Shown here piece by piece: positions 18,004-27,491 of a stretch of DNA of 64,000 nt; position 1 is the stretch's first letter; each line of letters begins with the position of its first letter. The notes beneath the pieces are model-generated. The model was not told the DNA's origin. It ran no database searches and saw only the letters and a list, made by a program, of their open reading frames with translations. Both the position numbers and the translations under genes were made by a program. The stretch is from Cupriavidus basilensis (lineage in GTDB: Bacteria > Pseudomonadota > Gammaproteobacteria > Burkholderiales > Burkholderiaceae): NCBI RefSeq assembly GCF_000832305.1, contig NZ_CP010537.1, forward strand, positions 3,782,001 to 3,846,000, in the 5' to 3' direction.

Positions 18004-18035
18004 AGGGGGCGCTCACGGTAAGCGCAGCGCCCTTT
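18004..18035. terminator. bidirectional terminator between mazE-like and J-domain genes
   Basis: GGGCGCT (18007-18013) pairs with AGCGCCC (18026-18032) between two convergent genes. T-rich stretches lie on both sides, the better one on the minus strand. Confidence 0.55.
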
Positions 18036-18041
18036 GTACTC

Positions 18042-19106
18042 CTAGAATTCGCTCTCACTGATTTCGTGAGTCCGCGTGTTGCCATTGAGCACCTTATACA
18101 AGGTAAGCCTCATCTTGCTGTAACGCGTGCCGTTGTACTCCTCGGTTTCCTGCAGCTCGAAGGGCTCTGACCTGGAGATTCTGCCCGTATCTAAGTTTCG
18201 GTAGCGGACATCGAAGTAGCCGGGCGCCATGTTGGCAAATTCGAAGTGGGTCCCCGCCTTGATGAAGGCGTATCGCACGGGAGTCCTATTGCTTCCGTTC
18301 AGTGAGAACACTTTCAGGAATACGTCCTCGTCGTTGCGCGAGTTATCTATCGTTAGCGACGACAGACCTCCTGTTTTCAGAGCAGGGTAGCCCGGGACGT
18401 AAGCAGTCCACGTTGGCCAGGGTTCGCCATTGGGCGCGGTGGGCTTGCGTGTGTAGCCTGGTCGAAAAGGATTAGGGCTAACAGTATTGGTCGGCGGAGG
18501 TGCTGACGCGCGCGATGGCGTTGCCACAGCTGGCTGCACTGCCGGTGGCGCGGGAATCTTCTGCTGAGGATAAGGAATCGCCGGCGTCTCGGGTCGATTC
18601 GTTGCAACAAGAGGCTCTATCGGGCCACTGCGCGGCTTGTGGTTTCCTAGCCCTACAAACAATAGGCCAAAAATGAACACCACAAAAAGAATCGGTCCGA
18701 CGGACTGGGAGAACCCGGGCTCCTTTGACGTGTTCCGACTAGCCCTCGGAGACTGACTAGCCTTCGGCGTAACCGAGGGTCGTGGCGGCACGGGTCGTGC
18801 CGTCGCGCTGGGTCGACTCGCCGAAGCTCCGGCGGCCGCCCTGGCTGCTGCCGCTCTCTGCACGTTTATCGCAGCATCTTTCGCAGCTTTCTCCTGCGCC
18901 AGTATCCAGGCGTCATGCTGGGCACGCCTGACCGGGTCCACCAGGACTTCATAGGCCGTGTTGATAATGGTCATATTCCGGTGCGATTCCGGAGAACCAT
19001 TGTTCCGGTCAGGGTGGTGCTTTTGACTCAGAGCTTTGTAGGCGGCCCGGATAACCTCAGGTGGAGCTTCACGAGAAATTTTTAGGTTATCGTAGTGGGT
19101 GTGCAT
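18042..19106 (-). CDS. membrane-anchored J-domain protein
   Basis: 354 residues. Residues 1-67 form a J domain with the HPD motif at 31-33, which stimulates the ATPase of an Hsp70 (DnaK) partner. An Ala/Pro/Ser-rich linker, one membrane segment (about 135-153, PILFVVFIFGLLFVGL), another proline-rich stretch and a C-terminal beta-rich domain of about 110 residues follow. That domain (GGLSSLTIDNSRNDEDVFLK, FIKAGTHFEFANMAPGYFDV) resembles carboxypeptidase-regulatory or invasin-like folds. The J domain would be cytoplasmic and the C-terminus periplasmic. It sits next to the membrane gene set but outside that operon. Confidence 0.85.
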   Translation of the reverse strand: MHTHYDNLKISREAPPEVIRAAYKALSQKHHPDRNNGSPESHRNMTIINTAYEVLVDPVRRAQHDAWILAQEKAAKDAAINVQRAAAARAAAGASASRPSATARPVPPRPSVTPKASQSPRASRNTSKEPGFSQSVGPILFVVFIFGLLFVGLGNHKPRSGPIEPLVATNRPETPAIPYPQQKIPAPPAVQPAVATPSRASAPPPTNTVSPNPFRPGYTRKPTAPNGEPWPTWTAYVPGYPALKTGGLSSLTIDNSRNDEDVFLKVFSLNGSNRTPVRYAFIKAGTHFEFANMAPGYFDVRYRNLDTGRISRSEPFELQETEEYNGTRYSKMRLTLYKVLNGNTRTHEISESEF

Positions 19107-19427
19107 TCTCGATATCGGCGCGAAAGTCGTCCGCTATTTTATGTCACACCAATACAGGAAAATCCCGCCTCCATAAAGGAGTACTGGCTCTTAGCGCATA
19201 GTCGTTGGGCGGCCACAACAGCACCCCACTCCAGTTGGGAGCGCCCACACCTCCCTTGTGAGAAGGAAAATGTCTCATAGAGCGTGAAACTCCGTCACCC
19301 CCTAACATAGCGACAATCATCATTACCTGAACACGTCAGTGAATTCTGCGCCCTCCGATACTTCGAGAGTGGAATCACTTGCGCGAAGGTTCTGAGGCTC
19401 GCCGCTGAACGAGGGCCGTAGTGGCAG
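19107..19427. other. spacer between the J-domain gene and the DUF429 relic
   Basis: No gene seen. It must hold the promoter of the minus-strand J-domain gene near its left edge. Confidence 0.4.
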
Positions 19428-19720
19428 GGACCCAGATATACCCGCCCTCGACATCGCCGTACGGGTAGGCCTTCCCTTCCACCAGGAATCTTGCTGTCAA
19501 TGCACACAGAGCGGCATCGACCGCCTCAATTGACTTCAACATCCTGGTGTCGATAGTTGTCTCGCCGATGCAACGTCCCTGTCGAGCACGGCGCAGGTTA
19601 TGGCATAGGGGAAAGTCTCGAAGCTTACGCGCCCCCTGGAAAAGGCTTTGCCCACAAGAAGCGGGTAACTTGATGCGAGAGCTTCGTTATGATAGGTGTT
19701 GCGCAGGGACTTTTAGCGGC
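19428..19720 (-). pseudogene. degraded DUF429 gene fragment
   Basis: The DNA matches, piece by piece and in the same orientation, the 3' two thirds of the DUF429 gene at 27492-28115. Shared stretches include CTTGCTGTCAATGCACA-like, GGCGCAGGTTATGGCAT and the AAGCGGGTA block. Frameshifts and a deletion break the reading frame. This is an older, decayed copy of the same family and marks the left side of the 19.8-26.9 kb gene set. Confidence 0.7.
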
Positions 19721-19817
19721 ACGGAGTTGGTGGAGCAGCCGGCCAAGTTTGCCGAGGTTACGATGCGTTTCAAGTCCGTTCATTCGTCGTTGTGCAGAAC
19801 GACAGCCGAACCTTCAT

Positions 19818-21314
19818 CTAGGTTCCAACCCGGTTCGATACCAAAAACCCCGCACAGATAAGATACTCAAGGACTCTCTCATCGCTCATCTCCCGACGAG
19901 AATAAAGAGCGCAAATTTCCTCGGGAGTTCGTAGTCTAGCTTTTGGTAAGAGCGTGCTTAACGCATCCCAGGACACGCTGAGGAGGTCGCTGCGCGCGTG
20001 GGCTACCGCAATCAGCTGAGCTATTTCTCTGGGTGGCCACGCCTCTTCGTCGACCCAAACCAATTGGGATGGTCTGCCGGAGGTTCCCCGTGCAGCAAGT
20101 AGCGTTTCATACGCAGCCAAGCTAGATACTGCAATTTGGAAGTAACCTTTGTGCTTGCGGATAAGCGCCCCGGAGTCAGATAAGCTCACCAGGTAATCCC
20201 AGACCGCTATCTTCTCGCTGTCAGTAAACTCAGGGGTAGTCGCAAAGCGGTAGCTCAGCCAGCCGACCGCATAGTCTTTCTTTACCCAGCCGCGCCCCTC
20301 AACCACTTGCCGCTCAATCAAACCGCCGAAGAGCGTCATCTGCCAGAGCAAGGGGTCCATTACCCCAAATGACCGAGCGCCGCGCACCCGAACCCTAAGG
20401 TTGCCAGGGAGCTCGGCTCTATCGAAGCGCCGCGCTATAATCTGCTTCTTTTCATGCTCTGGTCGGCCTCTGAAGCGGGCAGCTCTCTCCAACTCTACTC
20501 GCTGCTGATACTTCTTCTCTCGCTCAGCCTTTCGCAGTTCGCTCAATAAATGTCGCCGGGCCTCCTGCTGTTCCGCTTCCAGGGCAGCGTCTTTCTGCCG
20601 GAGCATATCTGCTTCCACACGGGCAACCTCTAGTATCGGGGACAACGTCTCCTCAAGTTTGCGCTCCGTTTCTTTCAGCTCCGGATGGAACAACCATCGC
20701 TTTAAGGAGTGCTCCGCGAACAAGACTTCGCGTAGCGATTCGAATGTCGCGGTTCGCTGTGCTGACAGGTCAATCTCAAGCAGAGGTATGCCGAGGGCAG
20801 CTACTTTATCAAGTTTGGTCGCGTCGACGAAGTGGGTGACTGCCACCTCGACCATGACCGTCCCAAGCCCCTCTGCTGTCACCAATAGGTCCGGCCGGAC
20901 ATTCTCTACCTGCTCCTCGAGACGCACGTCAGTGAGGTCGCGTTCTCCGAGCGAGACTATCTGCTGTACCGGTTCATGAAGTCGACCCAATGCGTCATAA
21001 ATCTCATACTTGGCAAAGAGCGCGGGAAACAAGAGTTTGCGCTCAGTATCAATCAGCTGCTTTGCTGCCAGATGAACAGCGCTCTCAAAACCGCTTCGGC
21101 AGTCGGTGCCAGGAGCGTGTGCAAAGTGCGGGACAACGCTGCTTTCCCAACAATGCTTGGCGTAAAGCTGTTCACGGCAGCCGGGGCAAATGCATCCGCA
21201 AGCTTTCCCCAAAGAGACGTCTCTGGGTTCATACAAGCGACCATCGGACTTGCTAAGACCGAATGGCACCCGGAGGCTTGAGCGACTCAAACCTATGGAC
21301 AAAGCGTCAGCCAT
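19818..21314 (-). CDS. CoiA-like zinc-finger/nuclease protein
   Basis: 498 residues. The N-terminus resembles competence protein CoiA: a CPGC pair (43-46), then PHFAHAPGTDC (62-72), a putative zinc site, and a helix GFESAVHLAAKQLI. A PD-(D/E)XK-like core follows (RPDLLV at 140-145, VMVEVAVTHFVD at 154-164), with the usual Lys replaced by Val in EVAV. The middle is a long charged helical stretch (220-300) and the C-terminal 200 residues are unassigned. In competence, CoiA aids recombination of incoming DNA; here it may be a nuclease effector. It is 211 nt downstream of the membrane genes on the same strand. Confidence 0.75.
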   Translation of the reverse strand: MADALSIGLSRSSLRVPFGLSKSDGRLYEPRDVSLGKACGCICPGCREQLYAKHCWESSVVPHFAHAPGTDCRSGFESAVHLAAKQLIDTERKLLFPALFAKYEIYDALGRLHEPVQQIVSLGERDLTDVRLEEQVENVRPDLLVTAEGLGTVMVEVAVTHFVDATKLDKVAALGIPLLEIDLSAQRTATFESLREVLFAEHSLKRWLFHPELKETERKLEETLSPILEVARVEADMLRQKDAALEAEQQEARRHLLSELRKAEREKKYQQRVELERAARFRGRPEHEKKQIIARRFDRAELPGNLRVRVRGARSFGVMDPLLWQMTLFGGLIERQVVEGRGWVKKDYAVGWLSYRFATTPEFTDSEKIAVWDYLVSLSDSGALIRKHKGYFQIAVSSLAAYETLLAARGTSGRPSQLVWVDEEAWPPREIAQLIAVAHARSDLLSVSWDALSTLLPKARLRTPEEICALYSRREMSDERVLEYLICAGFLVSNRVGT

Positions 21315-21525
21315 GTGAAACGCGCAGAGAGTTTATGGGGTAGCCCACCCGCTAGTCGGTGCCTCCATCGCTTCGGGCCGCTTCGGCGCTGCGCTGCTGG
21401 CATCGGGTCAGAACTTGGCACAGGACAAGCGGTACAGTCGACCTCGAATCGCGCTGTGAGAGGGGACGTCGACCGCCTTGGCTTAGCACCGAACCAAGTG
21501 TCCAGGGAAGGTTGAGGGCGCTCCA

Positions 21526-22740
21526 CTATCGGCGTGCCTCGACTTTGTAGAAGTAGTTCTCGACCATGAGGCGAGCTCGGTCGGACTGTACGGCGTCGGA
21601 AATCGAGCTCTTCAATTGAACGTAGTGACGGCACTCGGGGTCCTGGGCCTTGCTCCAGTTGTAGACACCTTGAATCTTGCTCGCGAACGCTTGATAAGAA
21701 TATGGTCCGGCCAACGCACCATCGATGCCTGGGAGTGCTCGCGCAACACCCTCCCGACGCGGCGGCCAGGCTGGTGTGACAACCACAGACTCTGGGCGAA
21801 CTTCGACGGAGAACAGAAACTCCACCTTACCGCTCTCATCGGCCCAACATGGTGGGAAGTCCCGACCGCCACGGGCGTCGAGCCGATTCTTCAGAAATGC
21901 AACCTGTCCGCGTAGGTCAGAGTTCTCCTTCTTGATGGCTTCAGGGCTTCGGCCTCCCGTCGCCAAGTCACCGAAACCCTTTGCCGCTGCAACCACCTCC
22001 TGGACTGTCTGGGCTTCCTGCCCGGGCTTGAGGTCTCGGTCCAGCTTGTCCTTGAGTTGCATGCGAAGCTCAGCAGTGGTTGCGATGGCCTGTCGGACCA
22101 TATCGATGGCTCGCTTGTCACGGCTGGCTTTCCCTGTTGCAGTCTTGCCTTCCGTTGCAGAGGCTGCTTGCGCCAGGGACTCGACGCCTGCAGACGAGGC
22201 GGCGCTTGTGGGGTTAGCAGGTGCGGATGCCTTCGCATCACGCTTGCTAGCAGCCGTACTTGCTAGCTTTGCTGCTACTGCGTTGGCTTGCTCTACAGCC
22301 TTACGCACCTGCTCCTGTAGCGCAAGGGCCGACATGACCTCCTCGCGTGTGACGTCTGGCCTGCTCGCCATGGCTGCCTGTTCAAGCTGCTCCTTCAGCT
22401 CGGTAAGGGCAGTCAGCTTGGCGTCGAGGTCTTCAACCTGCTGCTTCAGCCTGTCACGCTCAGCACGAATCTGGTCGGCCGCGATTAGCTTGGTGATGAC
22501 TTCGTCAGGATTCGGAGTGCCTGCACCTTGGAGTGCGGTTGCAAGCGAAGACTTTGCGGCATCGAGCGCCGCCTTGGCTTGCTGCGTCGTCTGTACTTTC
22601 GCCAGCTCGGCCTCGGCGGCTAGCCTATCGTTCTGCTCCTTGAAAACCAGGTACCCAAGCAGGAGCAGCAGCAGAAACGTTAGGGTAAACGCAATCTCCG
22701 TCAGCGATAGCTGGAAGACTTGGTCATTTCGTTGTGCCAC
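21526..22740 (-). CDS. MotB/ExbD-like single-pass protein with coiled coil
   Basis: 404 residues. A short N-terminus precedes one membrane helix (13-33, LTEIAFTLTFLLLLLLGYLV) carrying an acidic residue, E15, at its start, as the proton-binding Asp does in MotB/ExbD/ZorB proteins. A coiled coil of about 220 residues follows, ending in a compact C-terminal domain (CWADESGKVEFLFSVEVRPE to VENYFYKVEARR). That domain is not an OmpA peptidoglycan-binding domain. It would be the ion-channel partner of the preceding gene product. The start is 9 nt after the stop of that gene. Resemblance to MotB is by layout, not by clear sequence identity. Confidence 0.7.
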   Translation of the reverse strand: MAQRNDQVFQLSLTEIAFTLTFLLLLLLGYLVFKEQNDRLAAEAELAKVQTTQQAKAALDAAKSSLATALQGAGTPNPDEVITKLIAADQIRAERDRLKQQVEDLDAKLTALTELKEQLEQAAMASRPDVTREEVMSALALQEQVRKAVEQANAVAAKLASTAASKRDAKASAPANPTSAASSAGVESLAQAASATEGKTATGKASRDKRAIDMVRQAIATTAELRMQLKDKLDRDLKPGQEAQTVQEVVAAAKGFGDLATGGRSPEAIKKENSDLRGQVAFLKNRLDARGGRDFPPCWADESGKVEFLFSVEVRPESVVVTPAWPPRREGVARALPGIDGALAGPYSYQAFASKIQGVYNWSKAQDPECRHYVQLKSSISDAVQSDRARLMVENYFYKVEARR

Positions 22741-22749
22741 ACGAAGTCC

Positions 22750-24609
22750 TCAAGTTCCTGATGCTTTGGGCGGAAAGGACTGGGTAGAGGCACTGATTGC
22801 CCCTTCCGCACCGAAATCTGGTCCGTTCGGTCGCACCGAACCGACTGCACTGGGGGCACTAGCTGCTAAATAGGCGCTCGCACCGTTAACCGGGACTTGC
22901 GGTTGTGCAATTGCCTGGCCCGCCGACGCAGAATACGGAACCGCAGGAGACGGAAGACTCAAAGCCGAGAGCAGAGCAGGCGTATGCTGGAACGGGCTAC
23001 CCACCGTGGAGGGCGCTGGAGTTTCAACCGCGACCTTCACCTCCTGAATTCGAGACACAACGTCACGCAACTCAGAGCTCTGAGCTCGCAACGCCGTGTC
23101 CAGGGAAGTGAGCTGTCGAACCATTGATTGCAGCTGCTCGACGGCCTGGTCAACTCTGCCTACAGCCGTTGTGGCGTGCTGACCCAGAGTGCTGAGAGTC
23201 TGAACCGCCTTCAAATCGGCAACAGCTACGCTTTCCAGCTTTCCAACTACGGACTGTGACGCTTCAGCTGCGGCCACCAAGTTGGTGGAAGCGGTTTCGG
23301 CTGCTATGGTATTCGATGCCAACTTACTTGAGATAGTTTCTGCAGCAGCTCTCGTTGCGGTCGCGTTCGCCTCAATCTTCGCGGCTACGGATTGGGTGGC
23401 CTGAGCTTGAGTATGCAACTTCTCGATGACCCCAGACAGCCCTGACTCAACGGCGCGTCGTGTCTCTGCGCCGTCGGAAATCACACCAGCGACTCGGGCA
23501 GACAGTTCATTCGTGGCATTGTTGCTCGCGGCAACCCCAGCCAGCGTGCTAGCCAACGTTTCGTCGAACTTGATGAGGGTCGCGCCAAGTTGCTCCAACG
23601 CCGTGAGCTGCCCCTGAGCGGTGTCAAGCACTGCCTGCTGTTGCTGGGTCAGCTTGAGTACGGTCTCAAGCGAGCCCTCGGTTGCACCGGCTTTGTCTTT
23701 CAGTTTTTTCAATGCGGCCGACAGCACGACAGTGGATTCGTTGACCTCGTGAAAGGAGGCCTTGATACCACCAGCAAGCGCCGTCGAGCTTGCCTTCAGC
23801 TGAGCCAGCGGGTCGCTCAAATGCTGGGCGAAGTAGTCGTCCGGGAAGGTTGTTGTCTTGAGCCTATCCGTGACAGCATCGGTGAACGCCCCGACCTTGG
23901 CCTCGATGCTCGCTAGATTCGCTCTCATGCCTTGGGAGTAGCCATCAACCGAGTCAGACAGGCGCTGACTAGCCGCTTTGACCCCTCCAAGAGCCTGCAT
24001 GAACGCGTTTTGGTTCCTTGTTGTCAGGTCAGCAAAGAATGCGGTGAGCTTTTCGGCGTGGTTCTTGGACAGGTTCTCGACCTGCATGTTAACGCGCTCG
24101 ACGCTTGCCTTGGCGGCTGTGTCGACCTGAGACTCGAAATCGCGAAGACGCTCCAACGCGATGGTCAGCTGCTCGGTGAATTTGCGGGTGGCGTCAAGGA
24201 CCGCATCCTCCGCGTCCTTGATTGCGTCAGCTACGTCCTTCTTGAAGCTGACTAAGTACACGCGGACACCGAGGCCGAGAACTGTGCTGACCATGGCCGC
24301 GCCGAATCGAACGGCAATGTCCTGAATCCTCGTGCCGATATTCGGGAGGTCGAACAGGCTGAAGATGATAGACGTGATGGTGAAGATGAACCCGAGGTAG
24401 TAGCACGTGTCAGCGAACTTCTCGTCCGTTAAGTCGTTCTCGCGCCTGAAGTAACCAAGCGCGATGTAAGCGCCCATGATAAGCAGTGGAACCGTGAAGC
24501 CCAAAATCCATGGGTCTCGCAGCTTCCACCCCAGGAAAGAAGACCCGACCTTGAGAATGAGCGTGACAAGGAACAGCTTCTGGACACGGATATCGAAGAT
24601 GCTCTTCAT
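22750..24609 (-). CDS. MotA/ExbB-like membrane protein with long coiled-coil tail
   Basis: 619 residues. Four membrane helices fill the first 121 residues (about 9-27, 34-54, 68-86, 101-121). The last, RFGAAMVSTVLGLGVRVYLV, recalls the Thr/Gly-rich pore helix of MotA/TolQ/ExbB (al.tT..Gl.v). About 420 residues of continuous alpha-helical coiled coil rich in Ala, Thr and Glu follow, then a disordered Pro/Ser tail. A channel module with a long cytoplasmic helical tail is the layout of ZorA in Zorya anti-phage systems. Sequence-level relationship to ZorA is inference only. It lies in a tight operon between the vWA-like gene and the MotB-like gene. Confidence 0.7.
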   Translation of the reverse strand: MKSIFDIRVQKLFLVTLILKVGSSFLGWKLRDPWILGFTVPLLIMGAYIALGYFRRENDLTDEKFADTCYYLGFIFTITSIIFSLFDLPNIGTRIQDIAVRFGAAMVSTVLGLGVRVYLVSFKKDVADAIKDAEDAVLDATRKFTEQLTIALERLRDFESQVDTAAKASVERVNMQVENLSKNHAEKLTAFFADLTTRNQNAFMQALGGVKAASQRLSDSVDGYSQGMRANLASIEAKVGAFTDAVTDRLKTTTFPDDYFAQHLSDPLAQLKASSTALAGGIKASFHEVNESTVVLSAALKKLKDKAGATEGSLETVLKLTQQQQAVLDTAQGQLTALEQLGATLIKFDETLASTLAGVAASNNATNELSARVAGVISDGAETRRAVESGLSGVIEKLHTQAQATQSVAAKIEANATATRAAAETISSKLASNTIAAETASTNLVAAAEASQSVVGKLESVAVADLKAVQTLSTLGQHATTAVGRVDQAVEQLQSMVRQLTSLDTALRAQSSELRDVVSRIQEVKVAVETPAPSTVGSPFQHTPALLSALSLPSPAVPYSASAGQAIAQPQVPVNGASAYLAASAPSAVGSVRPNGPDFGAEGAISASTQSFPPKASGT

Positions 24610-24611
24610 AG

Positions 24612-25418
24612 TTAGCCCTCCAGCGGTCGGACGGCCACGATGCGAGCACCTGCCTTGGCGAAGTAGTCCTCCCAGAACTTCAGGTTTCTCTTGGTCTGAA
24701 GTTGCGGGCTGTTCATGAGGTAGTGCAACTCAACCTCCACATCGCTGAGTTCGAGTTGTGCCTTCTTGCCGTAGTCAGACGCGGCGAATGCAGCGTAGTC
24801 GACAGGTCCCTTGTACATGGTGAACTGCGGCGTGTTGTGCAGCATGTCGGACATGATGATGAGCCGACGCTCGCCCTTCACGTCATACTTGTGATAGGCA
24901 TTGATGCCCACCAACTGAAGCATTTCAAATATTGGTGACCACTTTGCGGGCTGAGTTGACACAAGCGACTCGGACTGCTTGAGCACTGGTTCGATGAACT
25001 TCAACCGATACTGAGCCTTGAGCCTCTTCTGGTTAGCCGTGAGTTCGCTCTTGCCCGAACCGTCACCGGGATTACACAACTCCACCAGCGGCGCGGCAGT
25101 TTCCTTGAAGTCCTCGCTAAGGACAAACACTGACAGGAGGTAGCCCTCCGGAATCCGTTTCTCCACCAGCTCTTGGAGGATGACGGAGAAGGCCTGCTTC
25201 TGGGTGAAATTGAGCGGGTCGGTCTTGTCGACCAGCAAGACATAGTGACCGACAGGTCCGTCGGCAGGGCACATCGTCTCGGGATTCAGGCCCTTCGGAC
25301 GACTCATCATATAGTAGCCGACACCGACCAAGCCAGCTACGACCGCTATTAGGAAAAGCGTTCCAAGGACAAGTTCCTGCGTGCGGCGTTGTCGTGCACG
25401 CCTTCCTAGCTGCGCCAT
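24612..25418 (-). CDS. membrane-anchored vWA-like protein
   Basis: 268 residues. One N-terminal membrane helix (16-38, LVLGTLFLIAVVAGLVGVGY) is followed by a domain that reads like a von Willebrand factor A fold: a first strand with a degenerate metal site (YVLLVDKTDPLN at 59-70 in place of DxSxS), a charged helix (TQKQAFSVILQELVEKRIPE), a second strand (LLSVFVLSED), and later RRLIIMSDMLHN. vWA domains mediate metal-dependent protein contacts. The start overlaps the upstream stop (TAATG) and the next gene begins 2 nt after the stop, so the genes are translated together. Confidence 0.7.
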   Translation of the reverse strand: MAQLGRRARQRRTQELVLGTLFLIAVVAGLVGVGYYMMSRPKGLNPETMCPADGPVGHYVLLVDKTDPLNFTQKQAFSVILQELVEKRIPEGYLLSVFVLSEDFKETAAPLVELCNPGDGSGKSELTANQKRLKAQYRLKFIEPVLKQSESLVSTQPAKWSPIFEMLQLVGINAYHKYDVKGERRLIIMSDMLHNTPQFTMYKGPVDYAAFAASDYGKKAQLELSDVEVELHYLMNSPQLQTKRNLKFWEDYFAKAGARIVAVRPLEG

Positions 25419-26857
25419 TACGCAATCTCCTTGGCCGGGAAGTGGGTACCAAGCGGCTTGAGCCGGTCGAAGTGTTGAGTGAAGGCAGCCTGGATGCGGG
25501 CTCGGATTTCCTGCACTTCTGCCAGAAGGGCGTTGACCAACACCCGCTGTTCTCGCAGCCCAGCTTCGTCAGCGGCTGTGCTGAAGTCTGGTGTCCGAAT
25601 CGGCCTCAGGTCGGGCTGCCTGTCGAAGTACACGGGTCGCTGCAGCCCCTTGCGATGGAGCTCGTTCTCGGTTCGGAACTTTCGAAGAAGTGCGTCCAGT
25701 GAGTTATCCGCATCGCGGAGGGCTGTTGACAGTCTCGAGCCCGTCATCAGCTTGTCTTTGATGAGCGACTCAAAAACCGCAACATCTGCTTGGGCGCGTT
25801 CAAGCGTCTTGTCAAGCGCCTTCAATTCTTCGTTCTTCAACTCTTCGAGGTCGATGCGCAACGTATTGAGTTCGTCTTCATGGTCCTCCACGGCAGTCTG
25901 AGTGCGGCGCGAGATGGACCCGTAGCCAGGGTAGAGGTCCTCGCTGAAGAGCCCGTCAAACAACGAGGCGATGCCAAAAACCATGCTGATGGCAAACAGC
26001 GCCCACGAGAAGAAGTCCCGAAGGTGGAGAGGATGTTCAATGAACGCGTCGAGGGCGGCCTTCGCCGGATTGGCAACCTCTGCCGTGAGGCTGTCGCGGT
26101 AGTGCGCGATACCCATCCCGACGCAAGCCATAACAAAGAATGAGAAAGCAAGAGCAGCCAGCCCCAAGGTCTTGAGAGCTGCGCTCCTGTGATTCACGTA
26201 ACGAATCGCGAACTTGCCTAGCAAGAACGCGACGGCGACATTGATTGCCGCCATGATGGCGGCCTCGGCAAAACCCCCGAGGAGCCCTGAGTCCAACCCT
26301 TGTGCGAAGAATCTAGCGTTGAGGACACCCTCTACTCCGACGAGCAGGAAAAGGACTGCGTATAGGAGGTAAGTCCGGGTCCCAGATGGGAAGTGAGCCT
26401 CACGAGTCAGTCCATGCTCAGTGCGAAACGCGTCAAGTTCTGCTTTGCGCTTCCTGGCGGTCTCGCCCAACGTCCGGAGGATACTGTCTTGTTCAGTCAG
26501 AAGCGTGCTCGCCTTACGCTCAAACTCTTTGTCGGCTTGGCGCGCCCGATTTACGTCCTGAGTGATGTTGCGACGGCCCAAGTCTTGACTGAGAACATTG
26601 AGCCGCAGCGCTGCCCAGTCAACGTAGTCTTGCCGCGCCTTCTCCACGCGCTGCACTACGGCGGCCTCCGGTCCTGAGATGAGCGTTGCGTCGCAAGCGG
26701 GCAGCCCCGCCTCGCCAAGGCGCTTAGCTTCGTCGACAAGGCGAAGCTCCTTGGCAAGCTTGTCTACCTCCAGGGGGTAGAGGTCTGGGTGACCCTTTCG
26801 GGGTTTACCCGACCCTGACGATGTGAGCCAGTCCCATAGCCGCTCCAGCAGACCCAT
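25418..26857 (-). CDS. four-pass membrane protein with flanking coiled coils
   Basis: 479 residues, first gene of the minus-strand operon. A soluble helical N-terminus (1-155, charged coiled coil) precedes four membrane helices (about 161-181, 192-218, 229-250, 282-303), a second coiled coil (325-375) and a helical C-terminus. Helix 2 contains small residues (GGFAEAAIMAAINVAVAFLL), suggesting close packing. No family is recognised. The order within the operon suggests it is an integral part of the same membrane complex. The stop overlaps the next start by one base. Confidence 0.65.
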   Translation of the reverse strand: MGLLERLWDWLTSSGSGKPRKGHPDLYPLEVDKLAKELRLVDEAKRLGEAGLPACDATLISGPEAAVVQRVEKARQDYVDWAALRLNVLSQDLGRRNITQDVNRARQADKEFERKASTLLTEQDSILRTLGETARKRKAELDAFRTEHGLTREAHFPSGTRTYLLYAVLFLLVGVEGVLNARFFAQGLDSGLLGGFAEAAIMAAINVAVAFLLGKFAIRYVNHRSAALKTLGLAALAFSFFVMACVGMGIAHYRDSLTAEVANPAKAALDAFIEHPLHLRDFFSWALFAISMVFGIASLFDGLFSEDLYPGYGSISRRTQTAVEDHEDELNTLRIDLEELKNEELKALDKTLERAQADVAVFESLIKDKLMTGSRLSTALRDADNSLDALLRKFRTENELHRKGLQRPVYFDRQPDLRPIRTPDFSTAADEAGLREQRVLVNALLAEVQEIRARIQAAFTQHFDRLKPLGTHFPAKEIA

Positions 26858-27491
26858 GCAGAACCCGTTTTTTAATGTTCTTCCACGCGTTGACCGCCGC
26901 TTCTGTACCCCGGTAACGCTTTCCTTATTGCATTCTACCTATCGAGGACCGGTTTTAGAGCGTATTTTGCACTTTTCGTGACGACTGGTTTCGTAGTGAG
27001 ATGACAAAACGCAGGCCGTACGGATGTATCAGACAAAGAATGGACCTTTACCGCAACATAAATCCAATCTGATTGCTCATTGGCTCAGGTAGCAACCTCG
27101 GTGATGCCTGAGATTGCTAAAGGCCAAAGATGCCATTCAGCAGTCTAATGACGCGGCGCCTTGGGCCCAATTGCCGAAAGGTGACGCACTCAGTGCGGAC
27201 CTAGTAGCCCCTCGAAAGAGGGGGGCACTCAGAGATAATCCTTGAGGAGCGCTCGAAGACTGCAACACAGTCAGCGGCGCGAATTTATGCGGCAAGACGG
27301 GTAGGCCAAACGACTGCTATTAACGGATTGAATCACGTGTCGTGCATCACTGGTTTGGAGAAGGAGCAAGCTGACTGGAGGCGTCAGCGTTCCCCTCAGA
27401 GAAATCCGCTTGACGCCCACGTCCCGTAGCGTACCTTTTGGCCCCAAACCGGGGCACCGGGGCCGCAAATGCGGCCAGGCCCGCATGCATA
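26858..27491. other. promoter region of the membrane operon, otherwise empty
   Basis: No gene is supported over about 630 nt. The left end should carry the promoter of the minus-strand operon. A CCCCTC-GAAA-GAGGGG hairpin with a GNRA-type loop lies at 27208-27223. Confidence 0.45.

Noticed and set aside
21725..22873. 382-residue plus-strand frame opposite the MotB-like gene
   Set aside because: Ser/Ala/Cys-rich antisense sequence without domains; the minus strand has tight operon spacing and a membrane helix.
19818..26857. naming the set Zorya
   Set aside because: The layout recalls ZorA and ZorB, but no OmpA domain, ZorC/ZorD or ZorE was found, so the name would overstate the evidence.
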